From assembly GCF_007565055.1 (NCBI RefSeq), contig NC_044553.1, positions 105,003,858 to 105,067,857 on the forward strand: a stretch of DNA of 64,000 nucleotides. Direction: 5' to 3'. The stretch comes from Rhinopithecus roxellana (taxonomy: Eukaryota > Chordata > Mammalia > Primates > Cercopithecidae). Below the pieces are notes generated by a model. It had not been told where the DNA came from and did no database searches. It saw only the letters and a list, made by a program, of their open reading frames with translations. Below, in pieces: positions 34,800-47,150 of the stretch (position 1 is the first letter of the stretch; the number at the start of each line of letters is the position of its first letter). The translations under genes were made by a program, and so were the position numbers.

Positions 34800-36453
34800 A
34801 CATTCTTGTCACTCAAGTTCTTCATACCCCTCACCATGCTCAAGAAAACCCTCGGGTTCTTCATATGAATACGGGGTAAAAAGTAACTGCCCGGCAAGTC
34901 TCAAATTAAGAAATGTATATGGAGGTGCTTCGTTAAAACTATAAAACAGCAACTCTGAGGCCAATAAGCCTGTACTGATTTAGCTCCATTCGCAAAGGCT
35001 TTCCATGCCCACCTAGAGTATAAAGTATTATATATTTTAGCATTACTTTAAATGTTCAATATTTCTTGTGATACTCAGATTTTCTTTTTATCCTTCTCCC
35101 CACCCACAGGCAAAATGATAGGGTATCATGCACAAAAAGATCCTAAAAATGAGATTCTCCTAAATACATCATATGAGGACAAAAATTTTAAAACATTACT
35201 GTGATCTCACAGAGAAAATCACATTTCAGAGAACCCAAAATGAATAATATCTTGGAACAATTTCAAAACACCAAGTTACCAACTGCTGGCAGCCAAGGCC
35301 CAGCAAGTCAACCACCTGATAATGATTATGGAGAGACACTTACAACCCTCTACCACAAATCACAACTACTCTACCTAGTGCCCTGCCCAACATGGCATTT
35401 CATTGGTTTTTGTGTCTAGCCTTCTGAGCCCATTCCTTAGCCTCACTTGATCAAAGAAAATCAAAAAGACCCAAGTAATAAACTGAATAGATAAATCAAT
35501 AAAATAGGTCCACTACTTCCTCGACCAGGGCAATGTATTTCCACTTTGGTTAAACTCACCCTCACCTCCACACAGCCTCAGTTCAGATACTGGGGTTCTT
35601 TCCATCATCTATAAAGCGCTTGGTTGACTTCCAATTTCCCCTGCCTTTGCCAGAAAACTGCTAAATTTCCAAAAAGTGCTCTTTGAGCTGTCCAACATTC
35701 CCAGACTCTCATCTTACTGGCTGGAGGAGTTTTTACTAATTTTAGATTCAAGGATGCCTTCTGTAAGCAATTAGCTATTCAGAGTCTCCGCCCCCATCCT
35801 GCTTAGACACCAAACATCACTAATGCTGAGAACACAAATAAATACAGCTATCAACAAAGTCAGAAGCTACCTCCGAAAAGCAGTCAAACCAAGCCAAAAG
35901 GTCAGCTCTGCCACCTTAATAAATAGGTTTATTGGAAATCCTTCCAAAAGAAATATAAATGTTGCCTATCTTTCCCCTAAAGAATTGAGTGAGACCGTAG
36001 CAGAAAAACAGAAAAGACTCAGACAAAAGACAGAAATACTTAAAAGACAGAGGCAGAGAGAGACTGACAGAGAAAGAGACCAGGCAGATGGGGGTAGAGT
36101 CTGGGAGTGGAGGGGTGACAGAGACAGAAGGACAAACAGAGCAGCAACTTGGAAGGTGAATTTCTCCCTCTGTGATTTTCAACAGTATGAGGTTCTCCCA
36201 AGCATAAGAATCCATTTTAATGCAAGTAAAATTACATCTCAACAGTAAGTAGTCCAATGCTGATTCCCAAGCACCTACTGCTTCCTGTTCAGATATTCCT
36301 TTAAGAGGCTTACAATCACCCCTCATCCTCCATTGTGCACAGATTTCTCAGCCTTTCTCCCAATACAGGAGGGCCAGGGACATGGCTACTGGGTTCAAAG
36401 CACTAAAATAGCCCGCAGAGCTTCAAAATGCATGAGGTGCAGCCCCCCCTTAC
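34800..36453. other. AKAP13: AKAP13 intron; purine-rich tract at about 36040-36140
   Basis: Mostly unassigned. A GA-rich run (CAGAGGCAGAGAGAGACTGA and similar) lies inside a 141-codon plus frame (35823-36248) with no recognisable domain; low complexity makes that frame suspect. Confidence 0.5.
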
Positions 36454-36534
36454 CTTCAGCAACACCACGTCCACAGTCCTGTCCACCTTGGAGATGTCAC
36501 AGAGGCTGTAGCGCCTCTTGTGCCGTTCATACAT
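36454..36534 (-). CDS. AKAP13: Candidate alternative first coding exon of AKAP13
   Basis: On the minus strand an ATG (36532-36534, context GGGCAAAATGT, A at -3) opens 27 codons, MYERHKRRYSLCDISKV, then DRTVDVVLLK, running into a strong donor CTGAAG|GTAAGG. It ends in phase 0, the phase needed to join INRENW at 16382, 20 kb away. No AG lies between the ATG and a weak site about 50 bases upstream, and an in-frame TAA lies just above that, so it fits a first exon with 5' UTR better than an internal exon. The product would lack the N-terminal PKA-anchoring helix but keep the downstream GEF part. KRRYS is itself a PKA-type site. I cannot confirm it against a known transcript. A chance open stretch is the alternative. 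Confidence 0.55.
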
Positions 36535-37261
36535 TTTGCCCAAATGCAGGAAAGAACAGAGAAAATGCAGGAAGTATATCCACTGTTAACTTGGGAACCA
36601 GTGTGAGTCCTTAGTTCCAAATTTCTCACGGTGAGGTGGAGGAGATCTCTGCCTTCCAGATTCCTCACTGTATAAAAACTCTCACAGGGGTCAAAAACAA
36701 TGAATTAAAAAGAAATCAAGGAGAATCCAATTCCTTGAACTGACTGAGAACTTGCTGGTAACTTCAGAGTGCTGGAAAGATGAATGTAGAACTCATAATA
36801 TAAACGATAAATATCCCCTAATGCTATACTTTGTGCAGATCTTGACTGAAAGAGAAGCAAACACCGTTTCCATCACTGGCAACGACTCCCATAAAAAAAT
36901 TAAGAATAAACTGGCCAAGCATAACGGCTGATACACGTAGGGAAAAAAAACCAAGAAGGCAATAAAAATCCAGTATATACTTTGCCAGGAAGAGGGAGAG
37001 AAAGAAAGGAAGACGACGCTATTTCAAAGCGATGACATGAAAAAAGTCATTAGATTCTGTTCTTGCTTAAAACAAAAACAAAGACAAAGAAAATCTACTT
37101 TTCCTTAAAGAAAAAAAAGTAGAAGCTGGGAGATGCTTTTCAAAGCAAAGTCTTTAGAGTCTGTCTCTTGCTCACCAGGCAGTGGGACTTGGTTTTGATT
37201 TAAGTTGAAAATCTCTAAGGACAGCAGAGTAAAAGGGGAAAAAAAAAAAGACCACTCCTGC

Positions 37262-37310
37262 AGTACTCCCTCTCTCCCTCCCTCCCTCCCTAGCCAGCCT
37301 CCTCCTCCCT
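37262..37310 (+). repeat. (TCCC)n pyrimidine tract
   Basis: CTCCCTCTCTCCCTCCCTCC and following, nearly pure pyrimidine for about 50 bases. Confidence 0.9.
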
Positions 37311-37439
37311 TTTTCCTTCTCTCTCAAGAACGTCACTGCTTGCCCTTTCAGCTCTGTACCCGCAGCCTTGGAGGTTTGAAAACCCAATTGCAGTTGTGGG
37401 AACATGATTCATCTACAGAGGAAGAGAAAAACAAGGCTT

Positions 37440-37483
37440 CCTTTTCCAACCCACTTCTTCTTCCTCCTCCTCCTCCTCCCACC
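37440..37483 (+). repeat. (TCC)n pyrimidine tract
   Basis: TTCTTCTTCCTCCTCCTCCT, then CCTCCCACCCC. Confidence 0.9.
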
Positions 37484-37500
37484 CCTATGAAAAAGGCTCT

Positions 37501-39036
37501 GTCAGGCATTGCAAGAGTAGTAAGCTAATAAAGGAAGGGGGGTGTTATACTAAACACCACAAGCGTGTACAACGGACTTGTCCCAAGGTACAGAAAACTG
37601 AAACTACCCAAAGCATACACTGTACCTCCCTGCCAAATGCAAGGCAATGATTTAACATGAGAAAAATGTTAGCCAAATATTGCAGTTATGTTTCTAGGAT
37701 CAAGATGTGGCTACAAATGTGTCTGATAAGGTTTAAAAATTATCAAGAGTTAAGCTTTATTTTGGGGGAGGGAGAAGGGATGATGGAGTTGATTTAAAGA
37801 AAATGAAAAAGAAAAGGAGTGGAACAAAGGAGTTCTGGATATGTTAATATTTGTTGTGACTAAGCATAGCTGTCTGGCTGAGACTTCTCCTTCAGTGTTT
37901 CTATGCACACTAACTGGGTCTTGAATGTGGGTCTGCTACCTCATTTGCCTGTTTTCTTACTATTCCACACCCTTCTAGCCCCCACCCTAACATTCTCAGG
38001 GAAAGACTTACTTCAGAATGCATTCTCTCACCTGAGACACTCTCTTACTTGGATCATAAACGATTTGGGAGGGAAAAGGATGAGGAACTGAGGGGAGCAA
38101 AAAGCAGAGAGGAGTGAAGAAACAAAAGAAAAGGGGATTTAAAAAAAAAAAAGGATTTCTCTTTCTAGGAGCTGCTGACATTTTCCTTGAGTGGGCCAGA
38201 GTAGTCCTTAGCTAGGCTGTGAAAGCAGGGGCTCAAATACCACAACAGAAGAGGAGAGGAGAGATTTAACACCTACATTTCTGTTGACATTGCAAACAAA
38301 GTTGGTGAAAAGGTTTTTCAGGTATAGAAAAAGGATATAGATCAGCCGTGTCCTCAGGCCAGGTATTCAAGTCGCTGACCAGCATAAATGAGGGAAACAG
38401 CAAACCCTGCTAAGAAGAGTGCAAACATTTTCCTCAACTTTCTATTAATACACCACAGCTACAGGCTTTAATCCGAAATAAAAGCCATAAGGTTTTATCT
38501 CCCTATTCCTCACTGGTTCATCCGAGGAATGAAGGTAGACAACCCCTCCCCTTCTCATGCCACCAGTGAGCCTTGGCTCTGTAGTAGTACCAACATGTGC
38601 AGTGAAACAGATGTTGCTTTTCATTACAAATGAGGCTAGAGAACAGTAGAAACAAGACGATTTGACAGAGATTTAAAAGTTGTAAATAAAATTTTTGCTC
38701 TGGTTTATCCAAAGCATGGGAACCTGACCAGAGATTTACAAATACTTCCAAACTATGTGGTCTAGGGCACAGATAGAGCCTTTAGGCTTGAATGTATAGA
38801 TAAATTGATAGTTTATTATGTTTTCTGTAAAAGCTTTCACCAAGCTAGAATGTAGAACTCGCCCTTCTTCTTTTTTTGAACACAGAGCTGCCTCCCCTCT
38901 GTCTGAAATATGGTTTGTTCCTCACTGCCACTCCCTTCTGTTTTAATTAGAATCAAATGATTCCTGCTTCCACGATTCCCAGGCATGTTTCTCTAGGGAT
39001 CAGAGATGGTTTAATCACCATTAAAACCTTCCTACC
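37501..39036. other. Upstream AKAP13 intron/flank, no recognised feature
   Basis: About 1.5 kb without named repeats. No exon seen. Confidence 0.5.
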
Positions 39037-39329
39037 GGCCAGGCGCGGTGGCTCATGCCTGTAATCTCAACACTTTGGGAGGCCAAGGCAGGCGGATCAT
39101 GAGGTCAAGAGATCGAGATCCTGGCCACCATGGTGAAACCCTGTCTCTACTAAAAATACAAAAATTAGTTGGGCATGGTGGCACACGCCTGTAGTCCCAA
39201 CTACTCGGGAGGCTGAGGCAGGAGAATCGTTTGAACCTGGGAGGCAGAGGTTGCAGTGAGCCAAGATCGTGCCACTGCACTCCAGCCTAGCAACAGAGGG
39301 AGACTCCGCCTCAAAAAAAAAAAAAAAAA
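39037..39329 (+). mobile_element. Alu SINE
   Basis: GGCCAGGCGCGGTGGCTCAT to an A tail at 39313-39329. Confidence 0.94.
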
Positions 39330-41654
39330 GCTTTTCTACCCTAACCCTGTCCAGTGACTTACATGCAGATAATCTACATCAATCTAACAGATATTTTGTG
39401 ACTCCTAGTGGAGGCAAGCAAAAGAAATAGGTAACAAGGTGTCTGTCTTCAGGAAGTTTATAGGAGAGGGAAAATTGTTTCAAACTAATACAATTTTCTG
39501 AAAGAGCCTAGATTACTGTTTGAGACATATAGAACTAACCTTTTTATTTCTAACTTCTGGATTTGTGCCACAAGCTGGAAAGCTAGATTTCCTGCTCTTT
39601 CTGCATATTAAAAGGACAATTCCTTACATATTCTGTTCCTTCTTGGAGGACAAATACCCTGGCTGGGAAATAAATGCTTTGGGTGGAGAAAAGAGTCTGT
39701 GTTGCTTTCCCCTCTGGATCTGCTCAGCACTCCCCAACAGAAGACAGAATCTGCAGTCTTGTGCTTTTGCAGTTGATGTGACAATTCCAAGTTTTTATCA
39801 AAAACATCTGGAACCAGTGAACAGTAATTCTGCTAGGATTTTGAAATACAGCTACCAATCATTTCATATCTAAACCAGAGCTGAGAGTTACAAATTTAAA
39901 GGGGGTTCTGAATTTATTTCCCTTTTCCTTTAATTTGGGGAACCTGTAGTAAAACATTTTATTATTTACAGCCATACTACTTAACAGTAGTTACTTACAG
40001 TATTAATTATCTCTCCTTTCTCTCTGCAGCCTCCATCCTGCCCTCTATCCACACAAAGGGTCTCAGATTCTTTAAAAACAACCGGTGCTTTTAGTCTGTC
40101 TCATGCCACAGGCCCAACATGCAATTCTTAAAGATTCCAGAAAATGAAATATAAAAATATTTTATACATCTTAATTTAGCTATAGCATTTGTGTTCATGA
40201 ATTAAATTTTCATTTGATTTACTTAACCTCAAGATCTAACACCTTACCAAATTGTTTAAGCATTCTTATGGGTCAACACTGTGGTTGCTTTAGTTCCAGT
40301 TAGGGCAGAAGCCCGACTGCAGTCTCACAGCAAAGTTTCTGAATTAAGGCACCATCTAGTGGGGAATGCTGAAGACCCAAACAGAACACCAAAGGCCAGT
40401 GAATATTTTTGTGGGGGTGTGGGGATAGGGATGGGGCTCATCTTCTGCTACTAAGTATTTTTTCCTGAAAGCCCAAAGTGAACATAAAGTAGCAGCATGT
40501 GACGGGACACTGGTTAATGACTTACCAATGATCAATTTTACTCTCTGCAGAGAACACAAGGTACTAAGTGAAAATCAAGGGTTCTTTGTCTTCCTAGGTG
40601 TGCCATTATCTCACTGAGCAACTTGGGAGATATTAGTTTGACCCTCTGGACCAAGATTTCCAGAATGGAAAAATTAGAGAGATTTGATGCTAGGTCATAT
40701 CTGAAGATCCTTCTTACTCTAATATTATATACTGCCAGTCTGAGATTAGGAAGTTATCGCCTGCCATATAGTTCATAGGATACGGTAGTTTCAGAGGAGA
40801 AAGAAAAGGGAATTGAGACATTCTCTTAAAACTTGCAGAAAACATTATGCCTGCATAATATACCTTGTTCTTCACATGAAATGGGAAGGAAAAGTTTACC
40901 ACAGTCAACAATTTTCATTAATCTAAACTTAAATATAGTGAGTCATCCAGAGTTACACATATGTTGGTGGTAAAACGTATTAGAATATAGATAAAACATT
41001 TAGCCTCCACTTGAGCAACTCCTGTTTGCTTAGATAATAGACTGCTTCAAATAAGACGAATGAATATTTCACAGGTGAAAGAAAAAAATAATTTACAATG
41101 GCTGCAAAGGCATTGTCTCCAATTAGGCTTTCCTTGTAAATTTCAGTGCAGGTGTTTAGGTGCTAGGTGCTATGACTCCAGGAGAAGCAGTTCTACTGTT
41201 CCCTCCTAGCCTTCATTGACACACAGATTTGAAGGTTACCAGACAGTAAAAGGGTAAAGGAGAAGGAGAGACCTAGAAGGCCATAACTAGCCACTTCTTT
41301 TCAAATTAGTAGCAAGCAGTAGCCAACAGCTCCTTTCCTTAACCCTTTACTGTCTTTACAAGAAGAAATCTTAAGACAAATTAACTGGCGGCAGCAAACT
41401 GACAATAATAGCAACAATTAAAATAACAAATTAATACGGAAGAATATAAGAAAAAACTATCTTCATAAACTTGTGCTCTTTACAGGAACAAGGTCTCATG
41501 GATCATACACACAAATGTTAAATCGTACTAAAATTACCAACAGCTTTATGAAATAAAAGGCAGGAGGAAGGAAGAAAGGGAGATGGCAGAATCAAAATTT
41601 CAGTTGGGAAAACAGTGACAGGACAGTTTAATCTCAAGGACAGGTCTTTTGGAG
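39330..41654. other. Unassigned sequence, possible MIR at about 40585-40740
   Basis: About 2.3 kb. CTCACTGAGCAACTTGGGAG and CAGAATGGAAAAATTAGAGA faintly recall MIR. No exon or other repeat recognised. Confidence 0.4.
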
Positions 41655-41885
41655 CAAGATCTATTAACCACAACATTTACTGAATACCTTCTGTTTGCCA
41701 GGTGCTTCCACAAGTACAATTTCATTTATTCCTCATAAAAAGCTATTAAGATGAAATTTTACTGTCTACAGATGAGGAAAAGCAGCACTCAGAGTTTAAA
41801 TCAGTTATATAGCATCACACAGCTAATAAAACAGGCTTGCTTTAAACTCAGTTCCGTAACTCAGTCTTTCCACTACATCTTATCT
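41655..41885 (-). repeat. MIR SINE
   Basis: TTTACTGAATACCTTCTGTT, TGCCAGGTGCTTCC, TCTACAGATGAGGAAAAGCA and CATCACACAGCTAATAAAAC: long reverse-orientation MIR. Confidence 0.8.
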
Positions 41886-42284
41886 TGCCACTTGATAAAT
41901 CCCCCAAGAAATGAAACTATAACAGAAAAAAGTATTTGAGGAAAGAAAACTTGGGATTCATTGCTCATTATCAATATTCCTACATTTGATTTTTACATAA
42001 ATGCTAAAGGACAGAAAAAGATGTGTTTTTTTTTTAAATAAAAATGCCAAGTGATTCTTAATTTTACATTAAATGGACTCAGCTTTTCTGCCAACATTTC
42101 AATATTTGACATTCCACTTTCAAAAAGTTTCTCACTATAGTAACATCTTACAAAAATCTGAATGAACAAACCAAACACACAGAGTAAAAGATCTCTGGAT
42201 ATTGACAATTTAAGTCTTCCTTAAAATGAACAGATACACTGATCTGGCTTTTTTCTTTGGAGCAAACACTGGTTATTTCTTTTG

Positions 42285-42480
42285 GCAGCATTTCAGATAT
42301 TTAAAGATGGCCATCGTGCCTCACCATGTTCTTCAGGCTTCTCTTTCGAATCATGATTCCCACAACGGTTCCTCAGACAACAGAGCACCTGATGCTCTCT
42401 AGTTAGTGTACTTCTTGTGATATGGATGCCACAAACAAAATCCTCTGACATGGTGCACACTGGGATGACTAAGATCAAAT
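42285..42480 (+). mobile_element. Probable L3/CR1 LINE remnant
   Basis: TTTCAGATATTTAAAGATGG, TTCTTCAGGCTTCTCTTTCG and CACAACGGTTCCTCAGAC follow the order of the L3/CR1 3' region as I remember it. Diverged, so tentative. Confidence 0.5.
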
Positions 42481-42841
42481 TGGTTTTCTTGACACACATA
42501 CCACACCACTAGAAGGATAAGCTTATTGTGAAATAAACTTACTTCCCATATATTTTCTTTCAGCGTGACTTACAGCATCAGGTCTCCTTTAAACTATAAT
42601 CTTGTGATTTTATTTTAAAACCTACTTTATAGCTTTCTGTATAAATATATTCTCTCAAATGAATTCTCATTTGCTTTAAACTTACCATTTTAGCCTAAAG
42701 AGGGCATAGTGAATCTAAATTCCATCACTGAAATAACAGCTGTTTCTCCAAACTCTGAAGAGCAAGGCTAACGATGGAACCCAGAATTATATCACTAAAA
42801 GCCTCCCCTGGTATGATATCTGTCCATCAATTAGCACTCCT

Positions 42842-43134
42842 TTTTTTTTTTTGAGACGGAGTCTCGCTCTGTCGCCCAGGCTGGAGTGCAGTGGCCGGAT
42901 CTCAGCTCACTGCAAGCTCCGCCTCCCGGGTTTACGCCATTCTCCTGCCTCAGCCTCCCGAGTAAGCTGGGACTACAGGCGCCCGCCACCTTGCCCGGCT
43001 AGTTTTTTGTATTTTTTAGTAGAGACGGGGTTTCACCATGTTAGCCAGGATGGTCTCGATCTCCTGACCTCGTGATCCACCCGTCTCGGCCTCCCAAAGT
43101 GCTGGGATTACAGGCTTGAGCCACCGCGCCCGGC
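42842..43134 (-). mobile_element. Young AluYR-type element
   Basis: GAGACGGAGTCTCGCTCTGT to CACCGCGCCCGGC. Carries GGCCGGATCTCAGC, GGCTAGTTTTTT and GGCTTGAGCC. Perfect 14-bp duplication CAATTAGCACTCCT at 42828-42841 and 43135-43148. Confidence 0.96.
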
Positions 43135-43155
43135 CAATTAGCACTCCTAATACAT

Positions 43156-43360
43156 TCATGCCATTCTCCTGCCTTAGCCTCCTGAGTAGCTGGGACTACA
43201 GGTGCCTGCCACTGCGCCCGGCTAAGTTTCTATATTTTCAGTAGAGACGGGGTTTCACCATGTTAGCCAGAATGGTCTCGATCTCCTGACCTCGTGATCC
43301 ACCCGCCTCAGTGTCCCAAAGTGCCAGGATTATAGGCGTGAGCCGCCGCACGCAACCCCA
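43156..43360 (-). mobile_element. Older Alu lacking its 3' end
   Basis: ATGCCATTCTCCTGCCTTAG to GAGCCGCCGCACGCAACC. Begins just after the duplication of the young Alu. Confidence 0.88.
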
Positions 43361-43610
43361 CCACTCCTGAGATTAAGTAAAATGCTGGTCTATCAGCTAC
43401 AAAGCCAACTGAATTCTGAGTCCCATTCCTCAGTCTTCCATACAATAGAGAATAATTCATAAAACTTCTTCCTGAAATTAATACATACTAATGTATGGCA
43501 TTTTCCTATTCAACCTGCCAAATAATGCTACCCAAAAAGTAAGTGAGATACTACTCATGCAGTGTACTGTTTGATAACCATTTATATTGTCTATTTAAAA
43601 CCAGATCCTA

Positions 43611-43936
43611 GGCCGGGCGCGGTGGCTCAAGCCTGTAATCCCAGCACTTTGGGAGGCCGAGACGGGCGGATCATGAGGTCAGGAGATCGAGACCATCCTG
43701 GCTAATACGGTGAAACCCCGTCTCTACTAAAAAATACAAAAAACTAGCCGGGCGACGAGGCGGGCGCCTGTAGTCCCAGCTACTCGGGAGGCTGAGACAG
43801 GAGAATGGCGTGAACCCGGGAGGCGGAGCTTGCAGTGAGCTGAGAGCCGGCCACTGCACTCCAGCCTGGGCAGCAGAGCAAGACTCCGTCTCAAAAAAAA
43901 AAAAAAAAAACAAAAACAAAAACAAAAACAAAAACA
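43611..43936 (+). mobile_element. Young AluYR-type element
   Basis: GGCCGGGCGCGGTGGCTCAA to A18 followed by five CAAAAA units. Duplication AAAACCAGATCCTA at 43597-43610 and 43937-43950. CTAGCCGGGCGACGAGG and GAGAGCCGGCC mark the lineage. Confidence 0.96.
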
Positions 43937-44252
43937 AAAACCAGATCCTAAAGACTGTTGTATTTGATAACACTATAAGCCATATTTACTTATAGTTTTG
44001 AATCTTCTAGCAGCATTTCTTTTTAGCATGACCACAAGAACATTAGACAGCCCACCACTGACAAACAAGAACAAAAACAAAAGCTACTTTATAATAGTAC
44101 AATGACACGAGAACTTCTTCTCACATGTAGAAATTTTACCAAATTCATAAAGCCCCTAAGTGAAAATTTTTGAGTAAAATTACTATAAATCATAGCATCC
44201 CTTTTAAGGCATTAAGGTAAGAAGAATATCTTCTCTTCACATTTACTTTCCT

Positions 44253-44561
44253 TTTTTTTATTTATTTATTTTTTTTGAGACAAGGTCTCACTCTGTTGCC
44301 CAGACTGGAATACAGTAGTACAATCTTGGCTCACCACAACCTTCGCCTCCCAGGCTCAAGCGATTCTCCTGCCTCAGCCTCCTGAGTAGCTGGAGATTAC
44401 AGGCACGTGTCATTACCACTCAGCTAATATTTGTATTTTTAGTAGAGACAGGGTTTCACCATGTTGGCCTGGCTGGTCTTAAACTCCTGACCTTAAATGA
44501 TCCACCTGCCTCGGCCTCCCAAACTGCTGGAATTTACAGGCGTGAGTCACTACGCCTGACC
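44253..44561 (-). mobile_element. Alu SINE
   Basis: GAGACAAGGTCTCACTCTGT to CACTACGCCTGACC. Confidence 0.92.
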
Positions 44562-44764
44562 TACTTAAACATGCTAACTATACCACCAAATAGTCAATTC
44601 AAATGAATTCACAACCTTATGCAATTTTTCCCACCCAAATAGTTGGTATATATACAAGCGCAAAATGCATATGTGATTCAGACAAAACCACTGGTAAAAA
44701 AAAAAAAAACCTATTTCAGATGGTAATCTAGACCTTGAAAAGTATTTATTATCAGTTAATTTTT

Positions 44765-44860
44765 AAATAGGTTTACTGAAGTATAATTTACATATAATAA
44801 ACTGCACCTATTCAAAGCATAATAAATGTTTTGTGTATTGTCAAATTTTTCTAAACATGT
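44765..44860 (-). mobile_element. Antisense L1 3' fragment
   Basis: TTTACTGAAGTATAATTTAC and AATAAACTGCACCTATTCAA are reverse L1M 3' UTR. Confidence 0.6.
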
Positions 44861-45049
44861 TTTTAAGATACATTAGAATTTTTAAAACCTGGAGTGCCAA
44901 GAACACTAAACATGGCAAATTGAGTAACTAACAATTTCAACAACAACCAGGAAATTTCACATGGAAAATCTGTGACATTATTGGGACTGTATAGTACAAC
45001 TCCACATTACTGTCCTAAATCTTCAATAAGCTTTTCAATAAAGCTAAAT

Positions 45050-45900
45050 CATTAGGCAAATATTTATTAAACATGTACGTTTGGCATTGAGGATATGGCA
45101 GTGCACAAAATTGACATTAAATAATTATAATCATGTTTGAGACTGGCCCTTAGAATATGTTACTAATCTGAGACTTGATGGAAGACTTAATAGGAATTAA
45201 CCAGGCAAAGGGTGTATTATGTGTGGATGGTGCTGCATGGAGGCAGGGAAGGAAAGCCGGAGAGACTGGTGTCTAAGTTCAGGCAGAAGACTGCATGATA
45301 AGGCCCAGAGGGAAGAGTGAGCACAGAGACAAAGGATGAGGCCAGCCCCAGCTGAACATGTTACTTGTGTTCACAAGTATATTGTCACTACAATAGGAAA
45401 AGCGATCAAAGAATTGTTAGCAAGGGAAAGGCATGATCGCATCTGTATTTCAAAAATATTTTTTCTGGAATATGCTCACAGGACAGGAGGGAGCAAGCCT
45501 AGAGACAGATGAGTTAGAAAGCTGTTAGAGAAGTCAGATGAGAAATGATGGTAGCGTGAACTCAGGTCTGAAAGCAGAGATCAAGAAAAGAAACCGAGAG
45601 TCCAAAAATATTTAACATTAACAAGCTATTGGGCATTGGGGTGGGAGCAGGTAGGAAAAGAAGTGTGATGATGGACTAGGTTTCTGTCCTGAACAACTAC
45701 GTAAAGGGCGGAATGCAGCAGAAGTAGGTGGCAGGGAGAGATTAGATGATGAATTCACTTTTAGACACAGTGAATCTGAGACACAGTATCTCAGAGATAT
45801 CTGAGCAGAGCCATGGTAAGCAGTTGAAAGTGTGTGACTGGAACTCAAGGGAATGGCTGGGGTTAGGCATTCAGATTTGGGAATTAACACACAGAAGTGA
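45050..45900 (-). mobile_element. Antisense L2 LINE fragment
   Basis: AAATATTTATTAAACATGTA, TGGATGGTGCTGCATGGAGG, AAGGCATGATCGCATCTGTA and GAAATGATGGTAGCGTGAAC match, in order, the reverse of L2 3' sequence. Heavily diverged. Confidence 0.55.
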
Positions 45901-46125
45901 CATCAAGGAAACTAAATGGAGAAAGTATTTCAAAGAAAGGATAGTAAATAGTGTGAAATGCTATAAAAAGCTCACGCAAATACAAGATCTGGATTTTGCT
46001 AGGCAAATATTTCGTACATCTTGGTGAGGGTAGTTCTGGTGTAGCTGTAGACTGATGAAAACTGGATTTAAATATTCTACTATTTCACAGGGGAAAACTT
46101 AAGGCTTTTGGGGGAAGGGGAGTGG

Positions 46126-46412
46126 GGGGATGGAGTTTTGCTCTTGTTGCCCAGGCTGGAGTGCAGTGGCGCGATGTCAACTCACTGCAACCTCTGCCTC
46201 CCGGATTCTAGTGATTCTCCTGCCTTAGCCTCCCAAGAAGCGGGGATTACAAGTGCTTGCCATCACACCCGACTAATTTTTTTATGTTTAGTAGAGACGG
46301 GGGAGTTTCACCATGTTAGCCAGGCTGGTCTTGAACTCCTGACCTCAGGTGATCCACCCACCTCAGCCTCCCAAAGTGCTGGGATTACAGGCCTGAGCCA
46401 TCACGCCAGGCC
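46126..46412 (-). mobile_element. Alu SINE
   Basis: GATGGAGTTTTGCTCTTGTT to CATCACGCCAGGCC, flanked by CTTAAG on both sides. Confidence 0.92.
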
Positions 46413-47150
46413 CTTAAGTTCTATCTATATACTCAACTCTTCAGAGTGTTCTCTTAAGACATTTTTTTCCTTTAAAGAAAGTGCCTTAAGTGAATCCTTA
46501 TATAATGGCAGCTATAAGATTTCTAACCCGACAATAAATACTTTAGATTGTTAAGAACTTTAAGAAGTAAACAAAACACTGACAGAGAAAAAGGGATCAT
46601 TAACAAGAAGCGAGTTCCATGCAGCACGACTATCCTTTTGTATTTTTTTAATCGTGTCAAAGAGATCCTGCCATAGAAACCAAAATTAGCAGCAAACTAA
46701 TGAATATTAGCCAAATTTATTTACCCATTCGGCAAATACTTAAGTGTCTGCTGTAGGTGAGTTGCCCTGTAAGGTGTTATGAGAGATATACAAATACGTA
46801 AGACATTTTTGAGTCCTCAAAGAAAATACAGCAGGAGCAACTGTATGAAACACAAACACAAGACAGTTTGGGTAGTTAGTACAGATGAAAAGCAGCATTT
46901 CAGCAAAAGGAAGACGATCCCTGGCTGAAGTGATAAGAAAGAAAAGATGCTGTTTTAAAATAAATGGAAGGAAACAGAGAAAATGGAAGAGAGGAGGTGG
47001 GCATTGTATATGAAGAGTGTGAGTGAAGGTAAAGCTGTTAATGAATGCCAGGTATGACAAAGGAATAGCACGATGTCTGGTTACATGCATCAGATTCATG
47101 CAAGGGACTGCTATGACATCAGCTAGGAAAAGCATTAACAGCATGGTTAT
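46413..47150. other. Unassigned sequence
   Basis: No exon or named repeat seen. Confidence 0.5.

Larger units (their letters stand above)
36535..37500 (-). promoter_or_regulatory. AKAP13: Candidate promoter / 5' flank of the short AKAP13 transcript
   Basis: This is the upstream side of the candidate first exon. I see no TATA box in the right orientation and no CpG island. Two pyrimidine tracts (37262-37310 and 37448-37483; purine on the AKAP13 sense strand) stand out in otherwise unremarkable, repeat-free sequence. Promoter activity is inferred only from position. Confidence 0.3.

Noticed and set aside
35823..36248. 141-codon plus-strand frame antisense to AKAP13
   Set aside because: Half of it is the GA-rich low-complexity tract giving Arg/Asp/Glu repeats; no family resemblance.
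36456..36668. 70-codon minus frame overlapping the candidate first exon
   Set aside because: It is in a different frame from the MYERHKRR reading and ends in a stop at the donor; the frame that joins AKAP13 in phase is preferred.
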